DNA from: Molanna angustata
Lineage: Eukaryota; Arthropoda; Insecta; Trichoptera; Molannidae
Length of the DNA stretch: 64,000 nucleotides
Direction of reading: 5' to 3'
Assembly (NCBI GenBank): GCA_963576475.1
Contig: OY754981.1
Coordinates: 32,712,132-32,776,131 of the forward strand
Below the pieces are notes generated by a model. The model was given only the letters and a program-made list of their open reading frames with translations, searched no databases and was not told where the DNA came from. Position numbers and translations under genes: made by a program. Below are positions 43,896 through 54,325 of this stretch, one piece after another (position 1 is the stretch's first letter; each line of letters begins with the position of its first letter).

Positions 43896-45593
43896 TGTTG
43901 CGTTCGAATTATTTGAATTAATTCTTACGCAATAATACCTACTTATAAAATGTTCGCAGTGGGTTATTATTTTTTTTCTTAGGGCCAAGATAATAATTTA
44001 CTGCTCACATTGTGTCGAAATAATTCTTTCAAAACTATAGAATGCATTTCATTTATATTTTAAAATGTCCAACTGAATAGATCTCCTGATTTATTGCATT
44101 TCTATAGTCATGTAACAACTGCAAATCCATTAAGCATCATTCTTTCTAAAGATATAGCCAACATGTGCATCCTTCTTTGTCTTAAAATGCAACAAAAGAA
44201 CATACCTAATATTTGAAACGGAAGACAACCAATTCACATTTTTTTACAAGTCTCCAAAACGTCTAGTAATAAGATACATATATTGCCCGGTCGAGGCTGA
44301 CTTTCTAAACACATGTTGGGTTGGTCTACGCCAGGGTATTTCATACTTAACACGCCCCAACCAAGATTGTAATTGGTTGTTATCTCGAGGACAATAAAGG
44401 ACAAACAATGGTGTCCTTAGGACAGCCTACTCGTAGTGACCAATGATCGAGGCTCTGACCACCTCCTACAAAATTCGATAGGAAGACGTTTCGAGAGTTG
44501 AAGTGAGTAACAGTCAGTAATGAGTCAATCATGAGTCGGTAAACTGGAGTCCACCAGTGGAGTCAGTCCACAGACAGATGAATAGTTCTCATCGCCTTGT
44601 TCAAAAAAAAATTAAATTCAGTTTGTGTAGCAAGTGACGGACGGGCATCTGTGCCTCGGCAGATGTCTCCTACCTGCCTAAGTTAAAAGTATTAAAGACA
44701 ATTTAAATATACAGCGCACACTATCAGTGTAATTTTTTTCGTCTTAATTTTCTTACATTGTTTTAAAAAGTAGACACCATAATTAAGACGCGTCGCGACG
44801 TCAACATTCACACCACGGGCAGAGCAATCGAGCAACACAACCGGCGATACCTACTTTCGGATCCCTAGCGCGCCTCTACCTTGCATAGGTATATTTCACG
44901 GCCGCTAGACTCCTCATCCAGAGCCCAGCGACTCCTGCCTTAGAGTCCAGCGCTCCACTGAGACAACTGAATGTCTCTGGACGTCCCGGCGAAGCTTACA
45001 GCGACTGCCTCCTCGCCAGTCCAGCTTCACGGAGCCCCTGCTCCAATCCGACGTCCTCCACGATGTCAGCAACCCCTGCCTGCGAGTCTGCTGCATCCAC
45101 GACGAGCCAAAGCCGCTCGTATCTCATCGCCTCACCACAACACGAGCCAAAGCCGCTCGTCTCTCGCCTCAACATCCTGCCACGCGAGCCAAAGCCGCTT
45201 GCACCATCTGCCAAGCCGACGTCGCTCGACCAGCGCCTCATCTCAGCACCAAACAAAATCACTCGCCTTAACACGCACCCACTACACAAAGCACCGACGT
45301 TTCAATTTTTTTACTGCTTTCATTTTGTTGTACTTAGTTTTAAGGTTACTAACCCAATTGCATAATTTTTTTTTTCAATATACATGACCCCTGGTCATAT
45401 TTAAATTAACCGTTTTGTGTTTTATTCCTCCACAACTCTCACCAACAATTACAAACTGTATTGTGTAAAACAACTTAATACCCTCCTACAATTATTATTA
45501 TTCTTTTCTCTCTTAAATATTTTTTTCTTCTTAAATAATTAAAATTAAACTATATAATAATTTTTTTTTTAAATTACTAAAGGGGGTGTATTA
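43896..45593 (+). repeat. LARD copy B, right LTR
   Basis: 1698 bp, followed by the aagt target duplicate and gttaataaacc, which matches the left flank caggttaagt. Confidence 0.92.
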
Positions 45594-45655
45594 AAGTTAA
45601 TAAACCAAAAAACCTTTTTTTTAAAATGAATATGTCCTTGTTAAACAAATACATA

Positions 45656-47550
45656 TACTTCTTCTTCTTCTTCAGCCAGTTTTCATCCATTCTTGGACAT
45701 AGGCCTCCCCTTTGATCCTCCACAACTCCCTGTCTTGGGCACACTGCATCCATCTCCCTCCGGCACATTTCTTGATGTCATCAGACCACCTTGCCTGGGG
45801 TCTGCCAACACCTCTTCGGCTTGTTCTCGGTCGCCATTCTAAGATCTTTTTGGTCCATCGTGAATCCTGGCATCTGGCAATATGCCCAGCCCAGCTCCAC
45901 TTAAGGCCAGCGACCCTTTCGGCTACATCGGCTACTTTGGTTCTTTGTCTTATCATGACATTCTGAATTCTGTCCCTTATTGAAATATCCAGCAACTTTC
46001 TCTCCATAGCTCTCTGTGTCACTAACAGCTTGTGCATTATTCTTTTTGTTAGGACCGATGTTTCCATTCCATAAGTAAGCACTGGGAGAATACATGCATC
46101 AAATAGCTTCTTTTTCAAATAATGGGAGTATTTACGGGATTTCAGAATGTATGATAATTTTCCAAAAGCTGCCCAGGCAAGGCCACGTCTTCTCTCTATT
46201 TCTGCCTCTTGATTTTCTTTGGTAAGCATCACGGTATGGCCTAGATATATGTATCTGTCTACTCTTTCAATTTGCACTCCATCTATTATGATGGGGAAGG
46301 ACTCTTCTGCGTTACTCATCATTTTGGTCTTGGAGATGTTCATCTTCAATCCAATGTTCACACAGGCTGAATTTATTTCTGTCAGCATAGTTTTCAATTC
46401 CTCCTCATCCTTGGCAAATATGACAATATCATCTGCGAACCGTAGATTGCTGAGATACTCGCCGTTTATATTTATACCTTTCTTAGACCAATCCAGAGTT
46501 TTGAAGACATCTTCGAGGGCCAATGTAAATAGTTTGGGAGAAATAGTGTCACCCTGTCGGACACCTCTTCTAATGTAAAATTTCTTGGATGGTTCATGAA
46601 GTTGTATATTGGATGTGGCCTTCTCATAAATATTATTCAAAATTTGGGAATATCTATAGTCAATTCTGCAATTATCTAGACCCTTCATCACCGCCCATGT
46701 CTCGACTGAGTCAAAGGCTTTTTCAAAATCTATAAATGCCAATGCTATGGGGATATTATACTCATTATATTTCTGGATTACATTCTTTAGAGTTTGTAGA
46801 TGGTCATTTGTTCCGAAGCCTTTTCTGAATCCTGCCTGTTCTACTGGTTGGTATGAATCTAGTTTGTTTGAAAGTCTGCTGGTGAGGATTTTTGTAAATA
46901 GTTTATATAGGTGTGATAATAAGCTGATGGGTCTATAGTTCTCGAGGCATTTTTGATTTCCTTTTTTATGTAATAATGTAATATTCGCATTGTTCCATTC
47001 CTCTGGTATATTACATTCTTCCAGACATCTATTTAGAAGTTGCAGTACCACTCTCTGAAGTGCATCTCCTCCATACTTAATGGTCTCTATTATAATATTA
47101 TCAGGACCAGGGGCTTTTGAGTTTTTCATCTGTTTAATAGCATGCTTCATTTCTTCCATAGATATGTCAGGAATATCCTCTGAGCCGACATTAATTATTC
47201 TGCGATTATTTTCTATGGTTTTATCATGTGTAGGTTTTACTCGTGAGCTGTACAATGATTCATAAATTTTTTTTTGCTATATATAATATTTCGTCTTTGT
47301 TATTGCTCTCGGTGCCATCTTCTTTGTACAAAGTTAAGATTTGTTTTTTGCCATTTGATAATTTCTTTTGCAAAATTTTTGTTCCTCCGTTTTCGGAGAT
47401 AATTTGGTTGACTATTGTTTCTTTGTACCTTGCATTGTCTTTCCTGATAGCTTTGCGAACCTGTTTGTTTAGTGCCTTGTACTCTGGTGTGTTCCATTCT
47501 TTCTTCTCTCTCATTCGTTTTTCGATTCTCTCATTCTTACTTCTTCTTAC
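45656..47550 (-). mobile_element. RTE-type LINE, 5'-truncated
   Basis: The minus-strand copy starts at ~47550, abutting a SINE, and ends just past the stop codon in a gaagaagaagaag tail (45658-45671). It has essentially no 3' UTR; RTE elements are known for very short 3' ends made of small repeats. The same 3' end recurs at 55058-55259. Confidence 0.88.
45672..47550 (-). pseudogene. RTE reverse transcriptase ORF, one frameshift
   Basis: ~620 codons remain. N-terminal linker (EYKALNKQVRKAIRKDNARY), then RT: SKAPGPDNI, NYRPISLLSHLYKLFTKIL, motif A (ALAFIDFEKAFDSV), motif B (GVRQGDTISPKLF), motif C FADD (~46435), thumb (YLGHTV), and the C-terminal tail (KWSWAGHIARCQDSRW, RRGVGRPQARWSDDIKKC, stop at 45672). 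The only break is one base too many in a nine-base A run (T run at 47267-47275 on the plus strand), which may be a real mutation or a sequencing error. The AP endonuclease is lost by 5' truncation. There is no ATG at the start because the copy is truncated. Confidence 0.92.
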
Positions 47551-47552
47551 GT

Positions 47553-47675
47553 TCCCTAAAATAAGCATAAATGCTTGTGCTATCGGTGAACGAAATCGGT
47601 CGAGGCAGGATTTGAACTCGCGACCACTGGATAACTAACCCAATGCGCTAATCGCTCTGCCATCGACCCATCTAA
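47553..47675 (-). mobile_element. tRNA-derived SINE (family 1)
   Basis: The minus strand reads gatggcagagcgattagcgc, attgggttagttatccagtg, gtcgcgagttcaaatcctgc (a good B box), ctcgaccgatttcgttcacc and aagcatttatgcttatttta. It is the least damaged head of family 1 here. Its 3' side passes directly into the truncated RTE 5' end. Confidence 0.75.
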
Positions 47676-47746
47676 AACTACATATATCGGTACTACAATT
47701 TTTAATTTTTGAGAAAAAATAAAGACTGGAATTATGTTATATACAA

Positions 47747-48140
47747 TATAGTACATGTACTATACAGGCAGGTATAGTACATGTACTATACAGGCAGGTA
47801 TAGTACATGTACTATACAGGCAGGTATAGTACATGTACTATACAGGCAGGTATAGTACATGTACTATACAGGCAGGTATAGTAGATGTACTATACAGGCA
47901 GGTATAGTACATGTACTATACAGGCAGGTATAGTACATGTACTATACAGGCAGGTATAGTACATGTACTATACAGGCAGGTATAGTACATGTACTATACA
48001 GGCAGGTATAGTACATGTACTATACAGACAGGTATAGTACATGTACTATACAGGCAGGTATAGTACATGTACTATACAGGCAGGTATAGTACATGTACTA
48101 TACAGGCAGGTATAGTACATGTACTATACAGGCAGGTATA
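47747..48140. repeat. 26-bp minisatellite built on an 18-bp palindrome
   Basis: About 15 near-perfect copies of tatagtacatgtactata plus caggcagg. The first 18 bases of each unit are a perfect palindrome, so each unit, and any pair of units, can form cruciforms. Only two single-base variants were seen (tagatg near 47883; cagacagg near 48027). Confidence 0.97.
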
Positions 48141-48594
48141 AAGTTATTATTTATGACTTTTTCGTGTACTTTTACATTTTTTTAACTCCAAACCATTTTT
48201 ATCCAATTTATCGTTTTGTGGCCGAGACGTTATCCAACAGCACGGATGATCAAGTGTTGAAAAGTTAATATAAAAGTGAAAAAAAAGAAAAAAAATATGA
48301 AGAAAAGTCACGACGAAGAAAAAGGACAATCAAATATTTAAATACTACCAAAGATTCAGGTAAGGTACAAAAACGTGCAAAATCACCACTTTTGAGTAAA
48401 CAAATAATACCCTTTAGGGCAGCTATCGTAAACCTTTTAACTTTTTATGTTAATGGCACATTTTAAAGAATGTACTTTTGATTGTTTATTTAGCTTTGAG
48501 GCACCGGCTTAAAATAGTGTTTCCATTCTTTTCAATAATCATCGTTTTTGGGTAATCGAAAATACAAGAGACAAAATAACATATCACATATTTT
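48141..48594. other. AT-rich spacer, nothing recognised
   Basis: No coding signal or element end was recognised. Confidence 0.5.
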
Positions 48595-48995
48595 TTGACA
48601 AATAAAAATCTCAATAGAGTTGAAGTTGGAATACTATAGGAGAACCGGGAAACCAAGGCACCTACAGGGCTTACTATCTGCCATAGGCTGGTTTATGCAA
48701 TCACTTTATGTGCATGAGCAACGTTCACTAATTATGCTTGTTATTATTTCCCTAATCAATTAAAATTTTGAAAGCTGTACAAAATATATTTATCATCAAT
48801 ATCTATTCATTTGAAAACAAGCTGAAAACACCATCGTCATCTATGGATGTGACGAAAAACTTTTTTCTTAATTGAGATAATGATTATTTTATGACTTACA
48901 TAGATAAACTTGTCAAAAAATATCATTTACTCCCAACAGGGCAAAAATCCAATTAATACGTTTACATTTACAATCACAAAATATTCGATTTACAT
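48595..48995. mobile_element. MITE family M copy
   Basis: Family order is preserved: ctcaatagagttgaagttgg, agaaccgggaaaccaaggca, ctacagggcttac, aacgttcactaattatgc, ccatcgtcatctatgg, actcccaacagggcaaaaat and aatattcga. This is a diverged, near full-length copy of ~400 bp without coding capacity. Confidence 0.7.
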
Positions 48996-49136
48996 ACTTC
49001 AGCTATGAGTTTCACTACCCCTTCTGAATATAATATCTGTTAGTGAAACGATACTGGTGTGTGGCAATATACACATGTGTCGTACTTCCTTTTATAATGC
49101 AATGCACACTCGCATACTTGCCGTTGGTTACATCAC

Positions 49137-49595
49137 ATTTATTTATTTATCTATTTATATAAACGCCCTAAATGGGCTTTTACATATGTGCACAATTACA
49201 AATTATTAAACATATGTTCATGAACCACGAAGCAAAATACATACACACATAATAATAATATATATAACAACAACAAAAAAAATATCAAGAAAAAAAATGC
49301 ATAAATTTACAAAATATAAACATAGGTTGTGACGTACAATAAAAATAAAATTAAACAAAAAAACAAGCAGAGGATTAAGCGTAAACAAAAAATGAATAGA
49401 AAAAAGAAGTAGAATCCAGATTTTGTACAATCTTTAAAAGTCTCTCTTTATATTCATATATTGAACAGCAAAAGACATCAACAGAGCCAAACTCATTAAC
49501 AAGTCTATGTAGTCTCAGAATAGGCGAGTGAATATAATAATTATTACTAGATTTTATGATAAAAAATAGTGTAGCCTGTGTTTGTCGCATATATT
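49137..49595 (-). mobile_element. CR1/jockey-type LINE 3' end, relative of the satellite host
   Basis: The minus strand gives a C-terminal remnant (SSNNYYIHSPILRLHRLVNE, stop ~49375), a ~240-nt AT-rich 3' UTR, the hairpin gcccatttagggc, then a tail (aaatagataaataaataaat) ending at ~49137. Same design as 26529-26931 and 10046-10110, but here the 3' UTR has no satellite monomers. Confidence 0.75.
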
Positions 49596-49599
49596 GTAT

Positions 49600-50180
49600 A
49601 TGCCGTGATATATTTTTTTTAATTTAATTTTCGCGCAGAAATTACTGTCATATAGGGGAATATTATTTTATAATGACCTGCCCACTTCCATTAGAGAATT
49701 AAAAGTTCAAAATATAATTAAAAGGTAATATTTTCGGCAATTCATGAACCTAGATATAAGTTGAAGTTTCTTCTGTGTGTTATTACGATACTCCTCTCTC
49801 AAGTACGAGTTTTTAACTCTATCGAGAGAGTATCCATACTATATTTTTAGTATGTAGTGCGTCACTTAGAAATATTGTATAATTTTATATACTTGAATAA
49901 AAAAAATAGGTGACGTATTGGTTTCCACCAACCATAATGTTTGTCAATGGAAGCCATGAATAGTCTTCCGTAGTACATAAATGAAGACTATTCCGTACAA
50001 CTGAAGTACTTTTAATTTTGTCTAGGCCCCACTATACAAAATGACGTAAGTATAGAAACGGGGACATTCTCAATATTTAGTTAATTATTCATTTTTCATA
50101 CCATCATGGCATGGCATTCATCACAATGTGAGGTAAAGTTTCAATTGAAAATATTAATAGTAAAATGTAACAATTATTTC
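49600..50180. other. AT-rich spacer, nothing recognised
   Basis: No coding signal or array was recognised. A short LINE-end-like phrase (ataccatcatggcatggcat) is at ~50098. Confidence 0.45.
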
Positions 50181-50184
50181 CTTG

Positions 50185-50643
50185 ATAGTTAAAGATTTAC
50201 CGTCAGACATAAAACCGGCGTATTATACAAATAATAATGTGGGTAGATTCTTGGGTAACAACAAAGATAAAAATAAAATATTGAGTAATTCTGGTGTGTA
50301 TAAATTGAATTGTAGTGATTGTCCGGCCTTTTACATTGGTAAAACTGGCCGAAACTTTGAAATAAGAATTAAAGAACACATGAGGTGTCTAAAAAGTGAT
50401 AATTTTTCCGAGTTCGCCAATCACTTAATAAACAGTAGCCATTCATTTGACAAAGAAACGGGTGTTAAAATCTTACATATAAATAAAGAGGGTCCAAGAC
50501 TTGACAACTTGGAGGCTTTGGAGATACAAAAATCGATAAATAAAAAAGAAGCAATAATTAATAATCAAATAAATTTAAACCGGACGCCCCTGTTCAATAT
50601 CTTTCCACTTCCACCCACACGCACTTATAACTCCTCCCCCTAA
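50185..50643 (+). pseudogene. Penelope-like element GIY-YIG endonuclease domain, 5'-truncated
   Basis: About 150 codons ending at a natural stop. It shows the GIY-YIG nuclease typical of Penelope-like elements: GVYKLNCSDCPAFYIGKTGR, FEIRIKEHMR, FANHLINSSHSF and DNLEALEIQKSI. The catalytic-type Y, G, R, H and E residues are in place. The reverse transcriptase that normally precedes it is missing and there is no ATG, so this is a 3' fragment. Followed within 60 bp by a hammerhead-like motif (50701-50733), as known for Penelope element terminal repeats. Confidence 0.88.
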
Positions 50644-50700
50644 CTGCAATAACACTACACACGTTCGTTACATAGTTTTAAGTTTTAGTATTAGTTTGTT

Positions 50701-50740
50701 CTGATGAGGGAGCGGGTCAGCTCCGCAACTAGTTAACTAT
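50701..50740 (+). ncRNA. Hammerhead-like motif of a Penelope-like element (GAAA core mutated)
   Basis: ctgatgag (50701-50708), stem II ggagc/gctcc (50709-50713 with 50720-50724), then gcaa instead of gaaa (50725-50728), and a palindromic helix III hexamer actagt (50728-50733). Upstream gtttgtt can pair partly with the downstream aac for helix I. Hammerheads with tiny helix III have been described in Penelope-like elements. The gaaa to gcaa change should inactivate it. Confidence 0.6.
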
Positions 50741-50744
50741 ATCT

Positions 50745-51611
50745 AAATACTCACTAGTGGTGTAAACAAAGTAATTTGTAATTTTAATTTATTAGTTAAA
50801 ATGTGCCACAATAGTATAGCTGCGACGTATAAAGAAATTATTTCAGGGTTTGTAACCTCTGTCGTAGTTTAAATATATAACCATAGTCACTGCATGAGTT
50901 GGAATCCACACAATCCCCAAATTGCCCCTTTTTCTGGACGAGAAAGGGATCTTCTTAGTTTTACCATAAATTTTCCATCTCGGATATTTGAGAAATTCTC
51001 TTATTCCCACTTAGAATATTCCCTAAATCTGTTCAGAGTGTTTTGGAGGCAGAACTAACTCTGATCCCATATATCATTACAATTAGATTTCCACACAAAA
51101 TGGTGATTCAACATTTTTATTCCAAATCGGCAGTTTATTTATAAACGCAATATATTATGTACATACACTCGTATTGGTGATACCCTGGAATAATTTGTAC
51201 GTACGAACTAATATGATTTCATTTCTTCTTTGGTTTTCGCAATACATCTGGGATCAGTCTTTCTGGTAAATTCAACAAATTGGTGGTCAATAGAATGAAT
51301 ATGTATCATTCATTTGTGAGTGAAATTGAAAAATATTAACGGTTATAAAATAATAAGCTAACATAGCCATTGTCCAGCCCATCTCTTCTACCGCATAACC
51401 TTTCAAATGCTTTTTACTACTAGGTGAGTTGCCAATCCACTCAGCCGCGTCTAAGGACTGACAAAATGAAATCAAAATGACTATATTTTTTTGGTTAATA
51501 TTTGGAAAAATATGGGACGGGATGGCGGAAGCGAATAAAAATTAAATTCGACTCACTGCAACAAGGCGGCTTTCTCTAAACTGGTGATTCAGTCACAATT
51601 GAAAGATAGTC
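50745..51611. other. Spacer; terminal part of the Penelope element, then nothing recognised
   Basis: The first ~150 bp may belong to the Penelope terminal repeat. From ~50900 on, no coding frame or element was recognised. Confidence 0.4.
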
Positions 51612-51625
51612 TGTAAACGACCTAT

Positions 51626-52462
51626 GGGCCTAGGTTGCGGCTCTAAGGGCCTAGGCAGTAAAGGCGGGGGTGGGCGGCCGACGCTGTTGTGCCCTCGTCA
51701 ATTCTGTACTTAGAGAAGAGCAGGACGAACGCCTTTAGTCTCGCTCGGCAGTGACTCGTCAACTGTGGCGAATGTTGTTGTGTGGTTCGGGCACACCGCC
51801 GGCGCAGACGTCGGGTCAGACATCCTGTGTTGACAAATAGACGTCAAATCTGACAGGTGATGATTGCGTCGGATGCCCCCGGTGTTAGCCCGCGGAACCT
51901 TCGGACGCCAACACGAGGACCGATGCGTCGGGATATAAGCCTAGGTTGCGGCTCTAAGGGCCTAGGCAGTAAAGGCGGGGGTGGGCGGCCGACGCTGTTG
52001 TGCCCTCGTCATTCTGTACTTAGAGAAGAGCAGGACGGACGCCTCTAGTCTCGCTCGGCAGTTACTCGTCAACTGTGGCGAATGTTGTTGTGTGGTTCGG
52101 GCACACCGCCGGCGCAGACGTCGGGTCAGACATCCTGTGTTGACAACTAGACGTCAAATCTGACAGGTGATGATTGCGTCGGATGCCCCCGGTGTTAGCC
52201 CGCGGAACCTTCGGACGCCAACACGAGGACCGAGGGGTCGGGGTACAAGCCCCTCCGACTTGAAACGGAGTGTTCTTAGCGGCCGATTTCGAGACCAATC
52301 GGAGGCCCTGACGTGTGTGGTTGGATTCTCGGGGGCAGTGGTTGAACCCGATGGATGGTGGATATTTGTGTTTGTCCGATGTTGCGGCTGCGTCCGGTGG
52401 TGAACAGGGCCAATGGGCTCTATAGCGTCGCCGGCGTGGAAGTGGATCGCGATCTCCCTCGA
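51626..52462 (+). mobile_element. GC-rich non-autonomous element G, copy 2 (internal 311-bp duplication)
   Basis: 837 bp flanked by a perfect 14-bp duplication (tgtaaacgacctat at 51612-51625 and 52463-52476). The first ~311 bp (gggcctaggttgcgg ... gaccgatgcgtcggg) occur twice in tandem, nearly identical, followed by a unique end (ggttggattctcgggggcag ... cgatctccctcga). It corresponds to copy 1 at 33902-34525 through ctaggttgcgg, gggcctag-cagtaaag, tctcgctcggcagtgactcg and ggttgga-tct. No poly(A), no TIRs, no RT. Confidence 0.75.
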
Positions 52463-52647
52463 TGTAAACGACCTATCCCTTTTTGATACACGCCGCGCCG
52501 TATCAAAATGTCAATAACCACTATTGACGGTTTGCCTGGTACTTGTCGACTGGCCTTGGGCGGTCAGCTGATTCGCATTTACCTGTTTACGGTTTAGTAA
52601 GTCAAAGTTTCCTGTTGGCTCTCTGATTGGTTGAGATCTCGTAATAT

Positions 52648-52872
52648 GGATAGCCTAGTCTTCACACCATTTTTTTTAAACATAACCTACAAAAGTTTGG
52701 TAAAAATACCAATTTAGTCATTTATTTTAATATTTTAGCTACTTTTTTTTAATATATAATGCAACTGACTCACGCCAGTCGCAATTATAACTACAAACAA
52801 ACCTAATTAACCTATTTTTACCAAACTTTTGTAGGTTAGGTTTACAAAAATGGTGTGAAGACTAGGTTATCC
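52648..52872. mobile_element. TIR element with ~60-bp inverted ends
   Basis: Left arm ggatagcctagtcttcacac...aaacataacctacaaaagtt...; right arm is its complement, ending gtgtgaagactaggttatcc at 52872. Flanks are tcgtaatat and ttgtaatat, a probable 8-9-bp duplication with one mismatch. Its centre contains ctcacgccagtcgcaattat, shared with the fold-back family at 35413-35534. Non-coding. Confidence 0.7.
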
Positions 52873-53134
52873 TTGTAATATTAAGTCAAATGAGCTGTGA
52901 CATTTATATTTAATGCTAGAATTAAAAAGTATATAAATTTAATTTATAATAATTTATAATTCAATTTATAAAGTAACTCACTCACGCGATTATTATTATA
53001 AAACGTCTATCTCACTAAACATCTTCAAGAAAGGTGAAAGCAAAAATATTTATCTGACAACACCTGATTACATCTTCCTTCCTTTATCATCAGCACATTA
53101 CGGAGGCATGCGTAACTCTCACACAAAATGACTA

Positions 53135-53660
53135 TACAGACAGATCAAATCGCAAACATCACCCATCAAGAATTAGTTATTGCACACAAAATAATAAATA
53201 AAAATGACAAAATGCCTTATTACAAATATCTATACACCCACACCAGTTCTTGAAAACTCCACTCACAAACTATACTATGACAGATCCATCCTAACTGATA
53301 GAACCATACATAACAATACACCAGATATCACACTTGTAGATAAACAAAATAAACATACAATATTAAATGACATCGCCGTACTAAATACACAGAACATTGA
53401 AACAACTACAACCAAATAAATTAGAAAATACACTGACTTGCAAGACAAAATCAACCGAACCTGGGAATCTGTGATAATAGTACCAATAGTAATTTCCACC
53501 ACATGAATCATTCCATTAAACTTATTCAGCAGTTTAGAAACCATCCAATTACCTAAATACATATACGTCACCATGCAAAAAGCAGCCATATTAAACACAT
53601 GCAGACTGGTGAGGAAATTCCTCCAAATCGACGACACTACAGACCTTATTAACACATAAA
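53135..53660 (+). pseudogene. R4/Dong-type LINE endonuclease remnant
   Basis: Plus-strand translation: YYDRSILTDRT, then NTPDITLVDKQNKHTILNDI, and after a stop KYTDLQDKINRTWESVIIVP, QLPKYIYVTMQKAAILNTCR and LVRKFLQ. It aligns with the restriction-like endonuclease of the Dong-like element at 29023-29490 (YWNRDIITDRT, RPDITLIDK) but is a different, more decayed family. Stops at 53417 and ~53504. Only the 3' end is present. Confidence 0.8.
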
Positions 53661-54229
53661 TACTACACATGGCACCAACACACAAAACACCACCTTTTAT
53701 ACACTCAGTAAGGATAGCACTTGGCAGCATTGCTCGTGCTACCCCAGAATCCTACCAGATGATAAACCTGAGAAGGTACTAAAGAGCCCGAAAAATTTAT
53801 TGGCTAACAACTTTATTGGCTAACTTTAAATTCAAACAAAACATCATGTACAAAAGAAAACATTAAAATAGCCAAAAGGCGGACTTGTTAATAAATTAAG
53901 GTCTTCCAGTCAACCTGATTGAAATATATGAATATAAAAAAAAACTAAAAAAAATTTAAGTAAATGTAAAAAAAAAAAACAAAAAAATATGAAAAAATAT
54001 ATATACCTACATAGAGGGGGTGGGAAGGTAAAAGAAAGGGGCAGAGATATTGGTAGGAAGAAAAATGGGCAAGGGTAAGAAGGAGAAAAGAAGAAAAACA
54101 TGATATAAACAAGATATCTTACATGCTTTCTTCTTTATTTTTTTTACTTTTCTTCTGTTATCTCTATTTATTTTATAATAATGTGATTAACTTATTGCCA
54201 AAGTACACACAGTTTTGTATATTAAACAT
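53661..54229. other. Low-complexity A-rich and GA-rich stretch
   Basis: 53930-54000 is A-rich. 54010-54105 is a purine-rich strand (gaggggg, gaaaggggcagag, gaagaaaaatgggcaag), which could form triplex-type structures. No gene was seen. Confidence 0.5.
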
Positions 54230-54325
54230 TTACTCTGGTTGGTTGGTAGAAATTGCCATTAGGCAATAAGTCCGCCAGTGTACTAATTATATAATGTACA
54301 GAAATATTCAAATAAATAAGTCTTC
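54230..54325 (+). mobile_element. LINE 3'-end fragment
   Basis: ggttggtagaaattgccatt followed by aggcaataagtccgcc and an ending with caaataaataag. The attgccattaggcaat hairpin just before the tail is the same hairpin-plus-tail 3' end design as other LINEs here. The coding part is absent. Confidence 0.5.

Larger units (their letters stand above)
40499..45593 (+). mobile_element. LARD-like non-coding LTR element, copy B
   Basis: 5095 bp: LTRs 40499-42195 (1697 bp) and 43896-45593 (1698 bp), interior of 1700 bp. The 4-bp duplication is aagt (40495-40498 and 45594-45597). The design matches copy A. It differs from A by a rewritten stretch near 41105-41145 (gagtaacagtcagtaatgag in place of cagtcagtcaacagtcgtga), so two subfamilies exist. 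The LTR pair differs at only a few sites by eye (such as gaaacaattc/gaaataattc). No coding capacity. Confidence 0.92.

Noticed and set aside
47747..48140. CRISPR array
   Set aside because: Direct tandem units without unique spacers, in a eukaryotic transposon-rich context. The same reasoning excludes the arrays at 10, 18, 36, 56 and 60 kb.
53275..53730. 151-codon minus-strand frame
   Set aside because: Shadow of the plus-strand R4-type endonuclease remnant, which has the recognisable PD...K-type motif.
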